Source of the DNA: Clostridia bacterium
Lineage (GTDB): Bacteria > Bacillota > Clostridia > Oscillospirales > QAMX01
Direction of reading: 5' to 3'
Length of the DNA stretch: 8,620 nucleotides
Assembly (NCBI GenBank): GCA_017556885.1
Contig: JAFYLV010000112.1
Coordinates: 1 to 8,620, forward strand
Positions 1 through 5,994 of this stretch are shown here, one piece after another. A model generated the notes under the pieces. The model searched no databases and was not told the origin of the DNA. It saw only the letters and a program-made list of their open reading frames with translations. Each line of letters opens with the position of its first letter. The first letter of the stretch is position 1. The position numbers and the translations under genes were made by a program.

Positions 1-94
1 ACCAAAACGGGAGGAAAAACACAATTGCCCGTTGTTTTGAGGCATGCCTTTAATAACAAAAAAGAAGCACCCAACGGACCGTCAGCCAAAAAAC

Positions 95-125
95 AAAAAG
101 AAGCGCCCGCAGACGCTTCTTTTTT
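95..125 (-). terminator. Rho-independent terminator of the DegV-like/membrane gene
   Basis: A perfect 11-bp inverted repeat (AAAAAGAAGCG at 95-105, CGCTTCTTTTT at 114-124) encloses an 8-base loop. The GC-containing core GAAGCG/CGCTTC is flanked by A and T runs, so it could work in both directions. It begins 14 bases beyond the stop codon of the minus-strand gene ending at 139, which is the obvious user. It could also stop any plus-strand transcription entering from the left edge. Confidence 0.85.
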
Positions 126-138
126 ACTGCACAAATAA

Positions 139-1047
139 TCAGCCCTTGCCGAAGAAACCTCTGCTTGCTGCAGCACCGATAATGTCCTGCGCTGCGCTTG
201 CACCCGCCGTGGAGCTTATAGCGCCGCTGGCTACGCCCGCATCAATGGCACTGAGTGCGGAGTCCATGGCAATAGCCATGGAAAACTGCTCCACAGCAGA
301 CAGCTCGCCGGGCTCGTCCTCCTGGCTCGAACTGCCTGCACTGCCGAACGCAGTGAGAAAGCCCAGCATATAGATGGTGGCAAGGATGACCAGCACCAGC
401 ACACCTATCTCTTTTGCAAAGCAGGCATAAAGAGGCACCAGCAGCACCATTGCCCCCGCTGCAACACCGAACACCTGCATAGCCAGTTTATCCTTCAGCC
501 GCAAGCAGACGATGAACGTCACGAACAGGCCGATTACGCCTGCGCTGAAGATAACATAGGCAATAATGCCCACAAACCTGTACGGGAAATCAAGGCAGCG
601 CACGCCGAGACCAACGAGGATACAGCCGCACCAGAGCATCATAAGGCCGAAGCTGCGGCGCTCAGGCGGACACTTACAGGAAGTATCTTTGCTGTTAATG
701 CGCCCAATAAGCGCGCGGGCAACTGCCAGTATGATTACGGTAAGCAGCACCGCGGCGATACCGAACACAAACTGGAAGCCGACACCGGTGCCGTTGCCAT
801 GCATGATACGGTCGGCCATCTCGGCATCAAACAGCCTGAAGAAGGCGTCTCTTACTTTATAGACAGTCTCAAGAGGCCCTGTAAAGGCGGCATAGAACGC
901 ATCGTAGGTAAGGGTCTTGCCAAGGTCATCGGTGTATGCCTTTCCGTCAACCGAGTAATGGAAACTCAGATAGGGTACGTTGCGGCGGGCGAGGTGTTCC
1001 CCGGAAAGATCGACAGTGGAACAGCAGCTGAGAATGAACTGTGACAT
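139..1047 (-). CDS. Membrane protein with a DegV-like N-terminal segment (possible fusion)
   Basis: Product of 302 residues, function unknown. Residues 1-57 (beginning MSQFILSCCSTVDLSGEHLA, then an FHYSVDGKAYTDDLG-type stretch and a DAFYAAF segment) resemble the extreme N-terminus of DegV-family fatty-acid-binding proteins. The rest of a DegV fold (normally ~280 residues) is missing. After a charged stretch (58-88) come about five hydrophobic segments near 89-112, 134-150, 157-182, 190-209 and 213-234. A Ser/Glu-rich linker follows, then a small-residue, Ala/Gly/Ser-rich tail (about 254-300). I chose the ATG at 1047 because the DegV similarity begins there and an AGAGGAG ribosome binding site lies upstream; the reading frame stays open for 42 more codons with no similarity. 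The gene is monocistronic, with its own promoter and terminator. It may be an in-frame fusion left by a deletion in a degV gene; a natural unknown family is the alternative. Confidence 0.7.
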   Translation of the reverse strand: MSQFILSCCSTVDLSGEHLARRNVPYLSFHYSVDGKAYTDDLGKTLTYDAFYAAFTGPLETVYKVRDAFFRLFDAEMADRIMHGNGTGVGFQFVFGIAAVLLTVIILAVARALIGRINSKDTSCKCPPERRSFGLMMLWCGCILVGLGVRCLDFPYRFVGIIAYVIFSAGVIGLFVTFIVCLRLKDKLAMQVFGVAAGAMVLLVPLYACFAKEIGVLVLVILATIYMLGFLTAFGSAGSSSQEDEPGELSAVEQFSMAIAMDSALSAIDAGVASGAISSTAGASAAQDIIGAAASRGFFGKG

Positions 1048-1089
1048 GGTGGCGTCTTTGGCTCCTCTTGTTTCTTTGGTGTTGCCCGT

Positions 1090-1118
1090 ATTGTACCCCG
1101 AGGGAGAGGGATAGACAA
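1090..1118 (-). promoter_or_regulatory. Predicted sigma-A promoter of the DegV-like/membrane gene
   Basis: Read on the minus strand, TTGTCT (1118-1113) and TACAAT (1095-1090) are separated by exactly 17 bases. The -10 box matches the consensus at 5 of 6 positions and the -35 box at 4 of 6. It lies about 40 bases upstream of the chosen ATG at 1047 and supports that start over the longer frame beginning at 1173, which would start upstream of this promoter. Confidence 0.6.
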
Positions 1119-1171
1119 CCCAAAGGACTCTATTTCTGCCGGTAGAGAGGCGGGAGAGAACTCTATTGCAC

Positions 1172-1200
1172 AAAAAAAGAGCCCGAAAGGACTCTTTTTT
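1172..1200 (-). terminator. Rho-independent terminator of the XRE regulator gene
   Basis: Read on the minus strand, an A-run and GAGTCC pair with GGGCTC around a UUUC loop, followed by a run of seven T. One pair in the stem is G-U when transcribed from the minus strand but C-A mismatched when transcribed from the plus strand. That asymmetry indicates it serves the minus-strand gene ending at 1212, eleven bases away. Confidence 0.85.
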
Positions 1201-1211
1201 GAAACGAAAAC

Positions 1212-1784
1212 CTATTTCTTGTGCTTTGATATATGGTGGCTTAAAAAGACGATAGCTTCCGCCGGGGCGAGCAGAAGAAAGATCTTCCAGGGGGTATAGG
1301 CCCGGAAAATATAATAGACGAGAAGAAACAACGAAAGCACAAGAGCTGCGACGATATACTGATTTGCCCGGCGGTCAAACCATAAACTGTTCAGTACGAG
1401 CATGGCGATGAGCGACACGGGCAATGCGGCAATGAAGAAAAGCCATACGGGCTTTTCGATCATCCAGAAAATAACGAAGAGCAGCAGTGCCAGCGTCCAG
1501 ATGCCGAGCTGGACCACCGCGGTGATATTTCCGGTGGAAACGTGGAAGCGAGATTCGCACTTCTGCCAGCCGCCGTGAGGTTCGGTTAGATCCTCGGGAG
1601 AAACGCCGAGGGCAGCGGCAATGCTCTCGATGACCGCCGGGGCGGGCATGGCATCGGCCCGTTCCCATTTGGAAACGGACTTATCGGAATAATTGATTCG
1701 CTCTGCAAGCTCAGCCTGGGTCAGATGGGCTTCTGTCCGCAGACGGATGAGATTGGAGGCGAAAATAAGCTTTTTTTCTTCCAT
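1212..1784 (-). CDS. XRE-family transcriptional regulator with four-helix membrane tail
   Basis: Product of 190 residues. Residues 5-65 form a Cro/CI-type helix-turn-helix: an LIRLRTEAHLTQAELAERI segment, then the recognition-helix signature YSDKSVSKWERADAMP and a leucine-rich end (IAAALGVSPEDL). The remainder has four strongly hydrophobic segments near 88-108, 112-134, 142-161 and 166-184, ending in a basic HHISKHKK tail. The protein is therefore predicted to be a membrane-tethered DNA-binding protein, an architecture common in Firmicutes; its ligand and targets are unknown. The ATG at 1784 was chosen because it is preceded by AAGGAG at five bases and starts the HTH domain. The frame upstream (to 1937) is non-coding and contains the promoter. 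The gene is divergent from the sepF operon, so regulation of itself or that operon is possible but unproven. Confidence 0.88.
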   Translation of the reverse strand: MEEKKLIFASNLIRLRTEAHLTQAELAERINYSDKSVSKWERADAMPAPAVIESIAAALGVSPEDLTEPHGGWQKCESRFHVSTGNITAVVQLGIWTLALLLFVIFWMIEKPVWLFFIAALPVSLIAMLVLNSLWFDRRANQYIVAALVLSLFLLVYYIFRAYTPWKIFLLLAPAEAIVFLSHHISKHKK

Positions 1785-1826
1785 GAAAACTCCTTGCATG
1801 GGGACGGTTGAAATCAAAACACAGTA

Positions 1827-1855
1827 ATTATAACAGAAAAAACACATACACGCAA
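1827..1855 (-). promoter_or_regulatory. Predicted promoter of the XRE regulator (extended -10)
   Basis: On the minus strand, a perfect TATAAT (1832-1827) is preceded by TGT, making an extended -10. A weak -35 box, TTGCGT (1855-1850), lies 17 bases further upstream. The extended -10 would compensate for the poor -35. The resulting leader to the ATG at 1784 is about 35 bases. Confidence 0.7.
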
Positions 1856-1884
1856 GGGCACGAAAAGGATGTAAAAAAAGAAAG

Positions 1885-1906
1885 ACCGATTTTTGACGGA
1901 ATCGGT
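1885..1906. promoter_or_regulatory. Inverted repeat between divergent promoters, candidate operator
   Basis: ACCGATT (1885-1891) and AATCGGT (1900-1906) form a perfect 7-bp inverted repeat with an 8-base spacer. Its right arm abuts and shares one base with the -35 box of the plus-strand promoter, and it lies 30 bases upstream of the minus-strand -35. Flanking A and T runs make it look like a weak terminator. No gene ends here in either direction, so an operator site is the better reading. The adjacent XRE regulator is the natural candidate to bind it; this is inference. Confidence 0.45.
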
Positions 1907-1934
1907 TGTTTTGAACGGATGAATATGTTATAAT
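1906..1934 (+). promoter_or_regulatory. Predicted promoter of the HlyD-sepF-divIVA-lspA-rluD operon
   Basis: TTGTTT (1906-1911) and a perfect TATAAT (1929-1934) are separated by 17 bases. A TG one base before the -10 makes it an extended -10. The first gene starts at 1984. No other convincing promoter or terminator was seen before 5829, so this probably drives all five genes. Confidence 0.75.
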
Positions 1935-1983
1935 CATAGGAAAGAATCAACGATGTTTCGGCACGGAAAAGGAGAGTGAGCCA

Positions 1984-3204
1984 ATGGCCCGAAAACTGTC
2001 GGGAAGCGAAAAGACGGCTATTGTGCTGACGGCCTTTGTCTTGGTTCTCATGGCACTGGTACTTGTAATCGGCCGATCGGTCATTGCCGGCGGTAATCAT
2101 ATTACCACCACCGTGGTGGAGTATGACACCGTGCGGGATACCGCGGAGGCGGAGGGCGTGATCATCCGGCAGGAAAAGGCGCTTTCTGCGTCCGGCGGAC
2201 AGTATGGTCTTCTGCTCGCGGCGGACGGCGAAAAAGTAGCGCAGGGCGATGAGGTCGCGCTGCGATTTTCCACGGAAAGCCAGCTTGCGGCGCACCGGGA
2301 TGCCGAGCGCCTGAAAGAGGAGATCGGGCGCCTCCGTGAGGTCAAGGCTACCGCCGGGCGGGACTCCGATCTTACCGGTGTCAACGAGCGGTTGTACGAA
2401 TCCCTGCTGGGGCTTTCTGCAGCGGCAGATCGCGGCAGCGCCGGGGATATCTATGCCGGCCGCGCGCTGGATGCCATTGTACTGCGCAACTGTATCCTGG
2501 ATGAAAACTATGACATCTCCGCCCGCATTACGGCGCTGGAGAATGAATACGACCGTCTCGTGCGCGCCGCCGGCGGAGGAAGTTATGTGCGTGCGCCCTC
2601 CGCAGGCTATTATTCCGCGGCTTCGGACGGATACGTTGGCCGCCTTGTCTATAACAAAGCGGAGTTGTTGGATACGGCAGAGCTTCTGGAACTGCGCAAA
2701 ACCGTTGGGAAAGTTTCTCCCGACACGGCGGGTACTCTCATTTTTGGATATGAGTGGTATTATGCGGCGCTTCTGGCGGAAAAAGATGTTAAGACACTGC
2801 GGGAGGGGAGGACCTACGTCCTTTCCATTGCGGATTTTGAAGTCAACGGAACACTGACCCGCATGGGTACGCCCGCCGAAGGAAAAGTTCTCTGCCTGTT
2901 TTACATCAATACCCGGCTGGAGCGAGCCGTATCTCTGCGCGAGGTATCTGCAGAGATCGTTTTCAACACGGTGTCGGGTTACCGCATTCCCAAGGCAAGC
3001 CTCCGCATCAGTGCGGAGGGGAAACGCGGCGTGTATGTCATACGCGGACAACGCTGCGTCTTTATGGAAGTGGACATCCTGCTGGAAAAAGACAATTACT
3101 ATGTCGTTCGGGCAGATCTTACCGACAACTCCGGACTGTATCTTTACGATACGCTGGTGCTGTCCGGAAAGGATCTCTACGATGGCATGGTGATCAATAA
3201 TTAA
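1984..3204 (+). CDS. HlyD-type membrane-fusion/efflux adaptor-like protein
   Basis: Product of 406 residues. A short basic cytoplasmic end (MARKLSGSEK) is followed by one membrane helix (about 12-32), and the rest is predicted to be outside the membrane. Residues 43-96 contain a lipoyl/beta-barrel-like strand region, with EAEGVIIRQEKAL and then DGEKVAQGDEVALRF, the typical biotinyl-lipoyl half-motif of HlyD/membrane-fusion proteins. A helical, coiled-coil-like part (98-195) follows, then the second lipoyl half (YVRAPSAGYYSAASDGY, 201-217) and beta-rich domains to the end. The translation start has AAGGAG nine bases upstream. It is first in the operon, 11 bases before sepF. HlyD-like proteins are often seen next to sepF/ylm genes in Clostridia (family knowledge), but with no transporter here their substrate is unknown; a cell-envelope or division role is a guess. 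Confidence 0.8.
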   Translation: MARKLSGSEKTAIVLTAFVLVLMALVLVIGRSVIAGGNHITTTVVEYDTVRDTAEAEGVIIRQEKALSASGGQYGLLLAADGEKVAQGDEVALRFSTESQLAAHRDAERLKEEIGRLREVKATAGRDSDLTGVNERLYESLLGLSAAADRGSAGDIYAGRALDAIVLRNCILDENYDISARITALENEYDRLVRAAGGGSYVRAPSAGYYSAASDGYVGRLVYNKAELLDTAELLELRKTVGKVSPDTAGTLIFGYEWYYAALLAEKDVKTLREGRTYVLSIADFEVNGTLTRMGTPAEGKVLCLFYINTRLERAVSLREVSAEIVFNTVSGYRIPKASLRISAEGKRGVYVIRGQRCVFMEVDILLEKDNYYVVRADLTDNSGLYLYDTLVLSGKDLYDGMVINN

Positions 3205-3215
3205 GGAGAATTATC

Positions 3216-3665
3216 ATGGGATTTATTGACAAGCTGAAGAAGTGGACCAACCTGGACGAGTATGAAGAGGATGCCGTTCCCGAGACTCGGGAAGAGGAGC
3301 CTGTCGCGGCGCCGGAAGAGAAGAGCAATCCCTATTCCTTTGAATCCTTCTCCAAGAGCCGTAACCGTGTAACGACCATCAATACGACTACCAAGCTGCA
3401 GGTCGTGCTGGTCAAGCCCACGGATTTTGACGATGCGGCTGCCATTGCCGACGATCTCAAGCAGTCCCATACCGTTGTACTCAATCTGGAGGCCACCAAC
3501 CGCGACACCGCACGCCGTCTGCTTGACTTCCTCAGCGGTGTTGCCTATGCCATTTCCGGCAAGATCCAGCGCATCGCAAACAACACCTTTATTATCGTTC
3601 CCTTCAACGTCGGCATCTCCGGCGATATTATGGATGAACTGGAGAACAGCGGCATCAGCTTCTGA
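3216..3665 (+). CDS. sepF: Cell division protein SepF
   Basis: Product of 149 residues, normal for SepF. SepF tethers FtsZ to the membrane and helps shape the septum in Gram-positive bacteria. The N-terminus (MGFIDKLKKWTNL) is the expected amphipathic membrane-binding helix, followed by an acidic, flexible linker (14-48). The conserved core covers about 58-140: the TTKLQVVLVKPTDFDDA strand-helix, VVLNLEATNRDTARRLLDFLSG, then YAISGKIQRIANNTFIIVPFNV, which contains the family's hallmark R-DFL-G and G-I-RI elements. AAGGAG sits nine bases before the ATG, and the gene follows the HlyD-like gene by only 11 bases. The neighbours are also envelope and division genes, in keeping with the family's ylm/divIVA context. 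ylmE (yggS), normally just upstream in many Firmicutes, is not present here. Confidence 0.97.
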   Translation: MGFIDKLKKWTNLDEYEEDAVPETREEEPVAAPEEKSNPYSFESFSKSRNRVTTINTTTKLQVVLVKPTDFDDAAAIADDLKQSHTVVLNLEATNRDTARRLLDFLSGVAYAISGKIQRIANNTFIIVPFNVGISGDIMDELENSGISF

Positions 3666-3706
3666 TCGCTCCCCCTTTTTTAATTTTCTCAGAAGGAGAA
3701 TGACAA

Positions 3707-4390
3707 ATGGCAAAGGATGAAAAGACCACTCGCTTCGGCAAGGTTTCCTTCGGTGGTTATAAGCCGGATGAGGTGGATGAGTATATTACCTCTCTGAAGG
3801 TGGAGCTTGAGGAGCAGCGCGCCCGCGTGGCCGACCTGACCGATAAGCTGCGCTATCTTGTGCGCGTGGTGGAGGAGATGCAGCAGGGCGGAGCCGCTCC
3901 TGCGGCAGCCCCTGTGCCGGCACCGGCGCCGGTACAGAAGGATGACGGCGCGGAAAAGGCTGCCGAGCTGCTTGTGGCTATCCGCACCCGCCTGACGGAG
4001 ACGGCAGAGAGCGTAGCGGCCCTTTTTGGGGCGGAGCTTGCCGCCTATGCGGAACTTGCGGAATCCCTGGAGAAGCAGGCACCGGCAGAGGCGCCCGCTG
4101 CCCCTGCGGAGCCTCCCGCACCGGAGAGCCTGAGCTTTGATACCATGTGCTTTGAGACCCTGCGCAAGGATATTGACGATCTGGCCGAGGAAAAGTATAT
4201 CCCCGGCCAGGAGGATCCTACCATTGTGGCGGAGGACCTGAAAAGCATCGTCGTCCGTCCTGTGGCGGGTCATGGCATTGAGGCGGAGCCTGCCGCGGCA
4301 GAGAAAGAAGATGCCCTTCCCGAAAACAAGGAAAAGAACGAGAACGAAGAGGAAAACGATGTTCATTTTTCTCTGTTTAAGCGGAGATAA
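3707..4390 (+). CDS. divIVA: DivIVA-like cell-division/polarity protein
   Basis: Product of 227 residues. The N-terminal part (about 9-60) fits the DivIVA membrane-binding and coiled-coil domain: RFGKVSFGGYKPDEVDEYI, then a heptad-like helix (LKVELEEQRARVADLTDKLRYLVRVVEEMQQ). DivIVA proteins recognise curved membrane at septa and poles and recruit partners. The remainder is unusual: an Ala/Pro-rich linker (62-77), a predicted helix (82-123), a second Ala/Pro-rich linker (125-140), a more conserved-looking acidic helix (143-165) and a highly charged Glu/Lys/Asn-rich end finishing in FSLFKRR. The start is supported by AGAAGGAG about seven bases upstream. It lies 41 bases after sepF and 6 before lspA. 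The family assignment rests on the N-terminus and context; the C-terminal half is not recognised. Confidence 0.82.
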   Translation: MAKDEKTTRFGKVSFGGYKPDEVDEYITSLKVELEEQRARVADLTDKLRYLVRVVEEMQQGGAAPAAAPVPAPAPVQKDDGAEKAAELLVAIRTRLTETAESVAALFGAELAAYAELAESLEKQAPAEAPAAPAEPPAPESLSFDTMCFETLRKDIDDLAEEKYIPGQEDPTIVAEDLKSIVVRPVAGHGIEAEPAAAEKEDALPENKEKNENEEENDVHFSLFKRR

Positions 4391-4396
4391 GTCGGC

Positions 4397-4903
4397 ATGG
4401 TGAAAATATGCAAACCCGCGCCCCGGAAGCTTTTTGGGTTGGTTCTGTTTGCGTTGATTATCGTCGTTGCTGACCGCCTGGTGAAGGATCTTGTGCTGGC
4501 AAACATTGAGCTGCACGAGAAGATCGACCTGATCCCCGGTGTTTTCCGGCTGACCTATACCCAGAACACCGGCGGCGCTTTCAGCGCATTTTCCGGTGCA
4601 TCCTGGCTCTTTCATATCATTGTTCCGCTGGCGGTAATTTTTCTTGTCGCAACGATGCTTTTTCGTATCTTTACCGGTCCCTGCGCCGTGCTTTCCTGTA
4701 CGGCGGTGATCGGCGGTGCCATCGGAAATTATATCGACCGCGTAGTCTACGGCTATGTGGTGGATATGTTTGACTTTTATCTCATCGATTTTGCGGTATT
4801 TAATCTCGCGGACTGCTTTATTACCGTGGGCTGCATACTGCTGATGGTCTGTGTGCTCTTTTTCCCGGAGGATAAGAAGGAGAAGAAGGCATGCGGGAAC
4901 TGA
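4397..4903 (+). CDS. lspA: Lipoprotein signal peptidase (signal peptidase II)
   Basis: Product of 168 residues, typical for LspA. This membrane aspartyl protease cuts the signal peptide from diacylglyceryl-modified prolipoproteins. Four membrane helices are visible (about 12-29, 69-90, 96-113 and 135-156). Conserved motifs are present in order: D26-x3-K30; TQNTGGAF (55-62); GNYIDR (110-115); VVD with D123; and FNLADC with D139. D123 and D139 correspond to the catalytic aspartate pair of the family. The ATG has a weak GGAG about eleven bases upstream, inside the end of the DivIVA-like gene. Its last 13 bases overlap the downstream rluD-type gene. This lspA-rluD pairing is very common in bacteria, supporting both calls. 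Confidence 0.97.
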   Translation: MVKICKPAPRKLFGLVLFALIIVVADRLVKDLVLANIELHEKIDLIPGVFRLTYTQNTGGAFSAFSGASWLFHIIVPLAVIFLVATMLFRIFTGPCAVLSCTAVIGGAIGNYIDRVVYGYVVDMFDFYLIDFAVFNLADCFITVGCILLMVCVLFFPEDKKEKKACGN

Positions 4904-5829
4904 TCACTGTTCCGGCCGCATCCGAGGATGCGGTCGGTCTTCGCGTTGATGCGTATCTTGCGGCGGCACTGCCTGAGATATCCCGCAGTGCCGTGCAGAA
5001 GCTGCTGTCGGAAGGCGCGGTACAGTGTGGGGAACTGCCCTGTAAAAAAAATGACCGTGTGAAGGCCGGGGACGTTTTTTCACTGTATTTTGAACCGCCG
5101 CAGCCTTGTGAAGCTCTGCCGGAGGATATTCCCATCGACGTGGTCTATGAGGACGAGGATGTTATCGTTGTCAACAAGCCGCAGGGGATGGTGGTGCATC
5201 CGGCTCCGGGCAATGAGAGCGGGACGCTGGTCAATGCGCTTCTCTACCGCTTTGGTGGGGGGCTTTCCGGTATCAACGGGGTCATACGTCCCGGTATCGT
5301 GCACCGCATCGACAAAAACACCTGCGGACTTTTGATGGTCGCAAAGAATGACCGTGCGCACCGAAGCCTTGCCGCACAGATCGCCGCCCATACCTTCCTG
5401 CGGGAATATGAGGCGGTCTGTATCGGCACACCGCGGGAGACCGCAGGGCGGATCGACAAGCCGATCGGCCGCAGCCGGACAGATCGGAAGAAAATGGCTA
5501 TCGTGCCCGACGGCCGTCCCGCAGCAACAAACTACGAGGTCCTTGCCTCCTTCCGCGGCTACAGTCATGTCCGCTGCCGGCTGGAGACGGGGCGTACCCA
5601 CCAGATCCGTGTACATATGGCCAGCCTCGGACATCCCGTTTTGGGAGATGATGTGTACGGATCCGGTACGAATCCGGCGAAATTTGCCTTTTTGCAGGGG
5701 CAGGTGCTCTGCGCTAGAAAGCTTGGCTTTGCACATCCCTCCGACGGCCGCTGGATGGAGTTTTCAGCCCCGCTGCCGCAGCATTTTGAACGGGTACTCG
5801 AGGTGCTTTTGCGGGATTTTTTTGCATAA
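4891..5829 (+). CDS. rluD: RluA/RluD-family ribosomal large-subunit pseudouridine synthase
   Basis: Product of 312 residues, normal for the family. It isomerises uridine to pseudouridine, probably in 23S rRNA. Residues 16-66 form an S4 RNA-binding domain (VDAYLAAALPEISRSAVQKLLSEGAV). The catalytic domain shows the start motif EDVIVVNKPQGMVVHPA (89-105), the active-site motif HRID with catalytic D141, REYEAV (171-176), and the late motif LETGRTHQIRVH (231-242) followed by GHPVLGDDVYG. The motif around the active site reads DKNTCGLL where most relatives have DKDTSGLL, a conservative variation that should not affect catalysis. The ATG overlaps lspA by 13 bases with GAAGGAG upstream, indicating translational coupling. 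The exact uridines modified cannot be told from sequence, so rluD (ylyB-like) is a family-level name. Confidence 0.95.
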   Translation: MRELITVPAASEDAVGLRVDAYLAAALPEISRSAVQKLLSEGAVQCGELPCKKNDRVKAGDVFSLYFEPPQPCEALPEDIPIDVVYEDEDVIVVNKPQGMVVHPAPGNESGTLVNALLYRFGGGLSGINGVIRPGIVHRIDKNTCGLLMVAKNDRAHRSLAAQIAAHTFLREYEAVCIGTPRETAGRIDKPIGRSRTDRKKMAIVPDGRPAATNYEVLASFRGYSHVRCRLETGRTHQIRVHMASLGHPVLGDDVYGSGTNPAKFAFLQGQVLCARKLGFAHPSDGRWMEFSAPLPQHFERVLEVLLRDFFA

Positions 5830-5896
5830 GCATAAATGTGCGCAATTTTGTGCCGCATTTTACCTGCTTTTCGGCAGGGAAAGCGCATGTCAAATC

Positions 5897-5925
5897 TTGA
5901 TTTTTTCTGTCGCTCATGCTATAAT
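5897..5925 (+). promoter_or_regulatory. Predicted promoter of the hydrogenase-like operon (extended -10)
   Basis: TTGATT (5897-5902) and a perfect TATAAT (5920-5925) are 17 bases apart, with TGC directly before the -10 box. The transcription start is expected near 5932, giving a leader of about 60 bases before the ATG at 5995. Confidence 0.8.
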
Positions 5926-5940
5926 CTCTAAGGTTAGAGA
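5925..5940. promoter_or_regulatory. Perfect 16-bp palindrome at the transcription start, candidate operator
   Basis: TCTCTAA and TTAGAGA form perfect 7-bp arms around a central GG. The repeat begins on the last base of the -10 box and covers the predicted start point, the classic position for a repressor operator. There is no T-run after it, and the two-base centre is too short for a stable RNA hairpin without opening the inner pairs, so DNA binding by a dimeric regulator is more likely than attenuation. The binding protein is unknown. Confidence 0.6.
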
Positions 5941-5994
5941 CCTTGCGTTAATTTTCTGCATAAAATATGTATATTTTTTCAGGAGGAAAGATAA

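Noticed and set aside
4..38. Imperfect inverted repeat AAAACGGG / CCCGTTGTTTT at the left edge, with an AGGCATGCCT palindrome at 40-49
   Set aside because: The pairing needs a bulge, the gene it would serve is outside the window, and short palindromes are expected by chance.
1125..1194. Repeated ACTCTATT / GGACTCT words upstream of the DegV-like/membrane gene
   Set aside because: The copies are short (7-8 bases) and unevenly spaced, and one is part of the terminator stem; no convincing repeat array.
1828..3051. Long open frame (407 codons) on the minus strand across the HlyD-like gene
   Set aside because: It is antisense to a well-supported gene and runs through the promoters of two genes. 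Its residues are Arg/Gly/His-rich as expected for a shadow of GC-rich coding sequence, and no family is recognisable.
3689..4615. Long open frame (308 codons) on the minus strand opposite the DivIVA-like and lspA genes
   Set aside because: Composition is shadow-like (Leu/Arg/His-rich, no domain), while the plus-strand genes have good ribosome binding sites and motifs.
5834..5896. Possible terminator after the rluD-type gene (CCTGC-TTTTCG-GCAGG and a GCGCA/TGCCGC pairing)
   Set aside because: The stems are only about five pairs and neither is followed by a T-run. An end signal is expected here but this one cannot be called with confidence.
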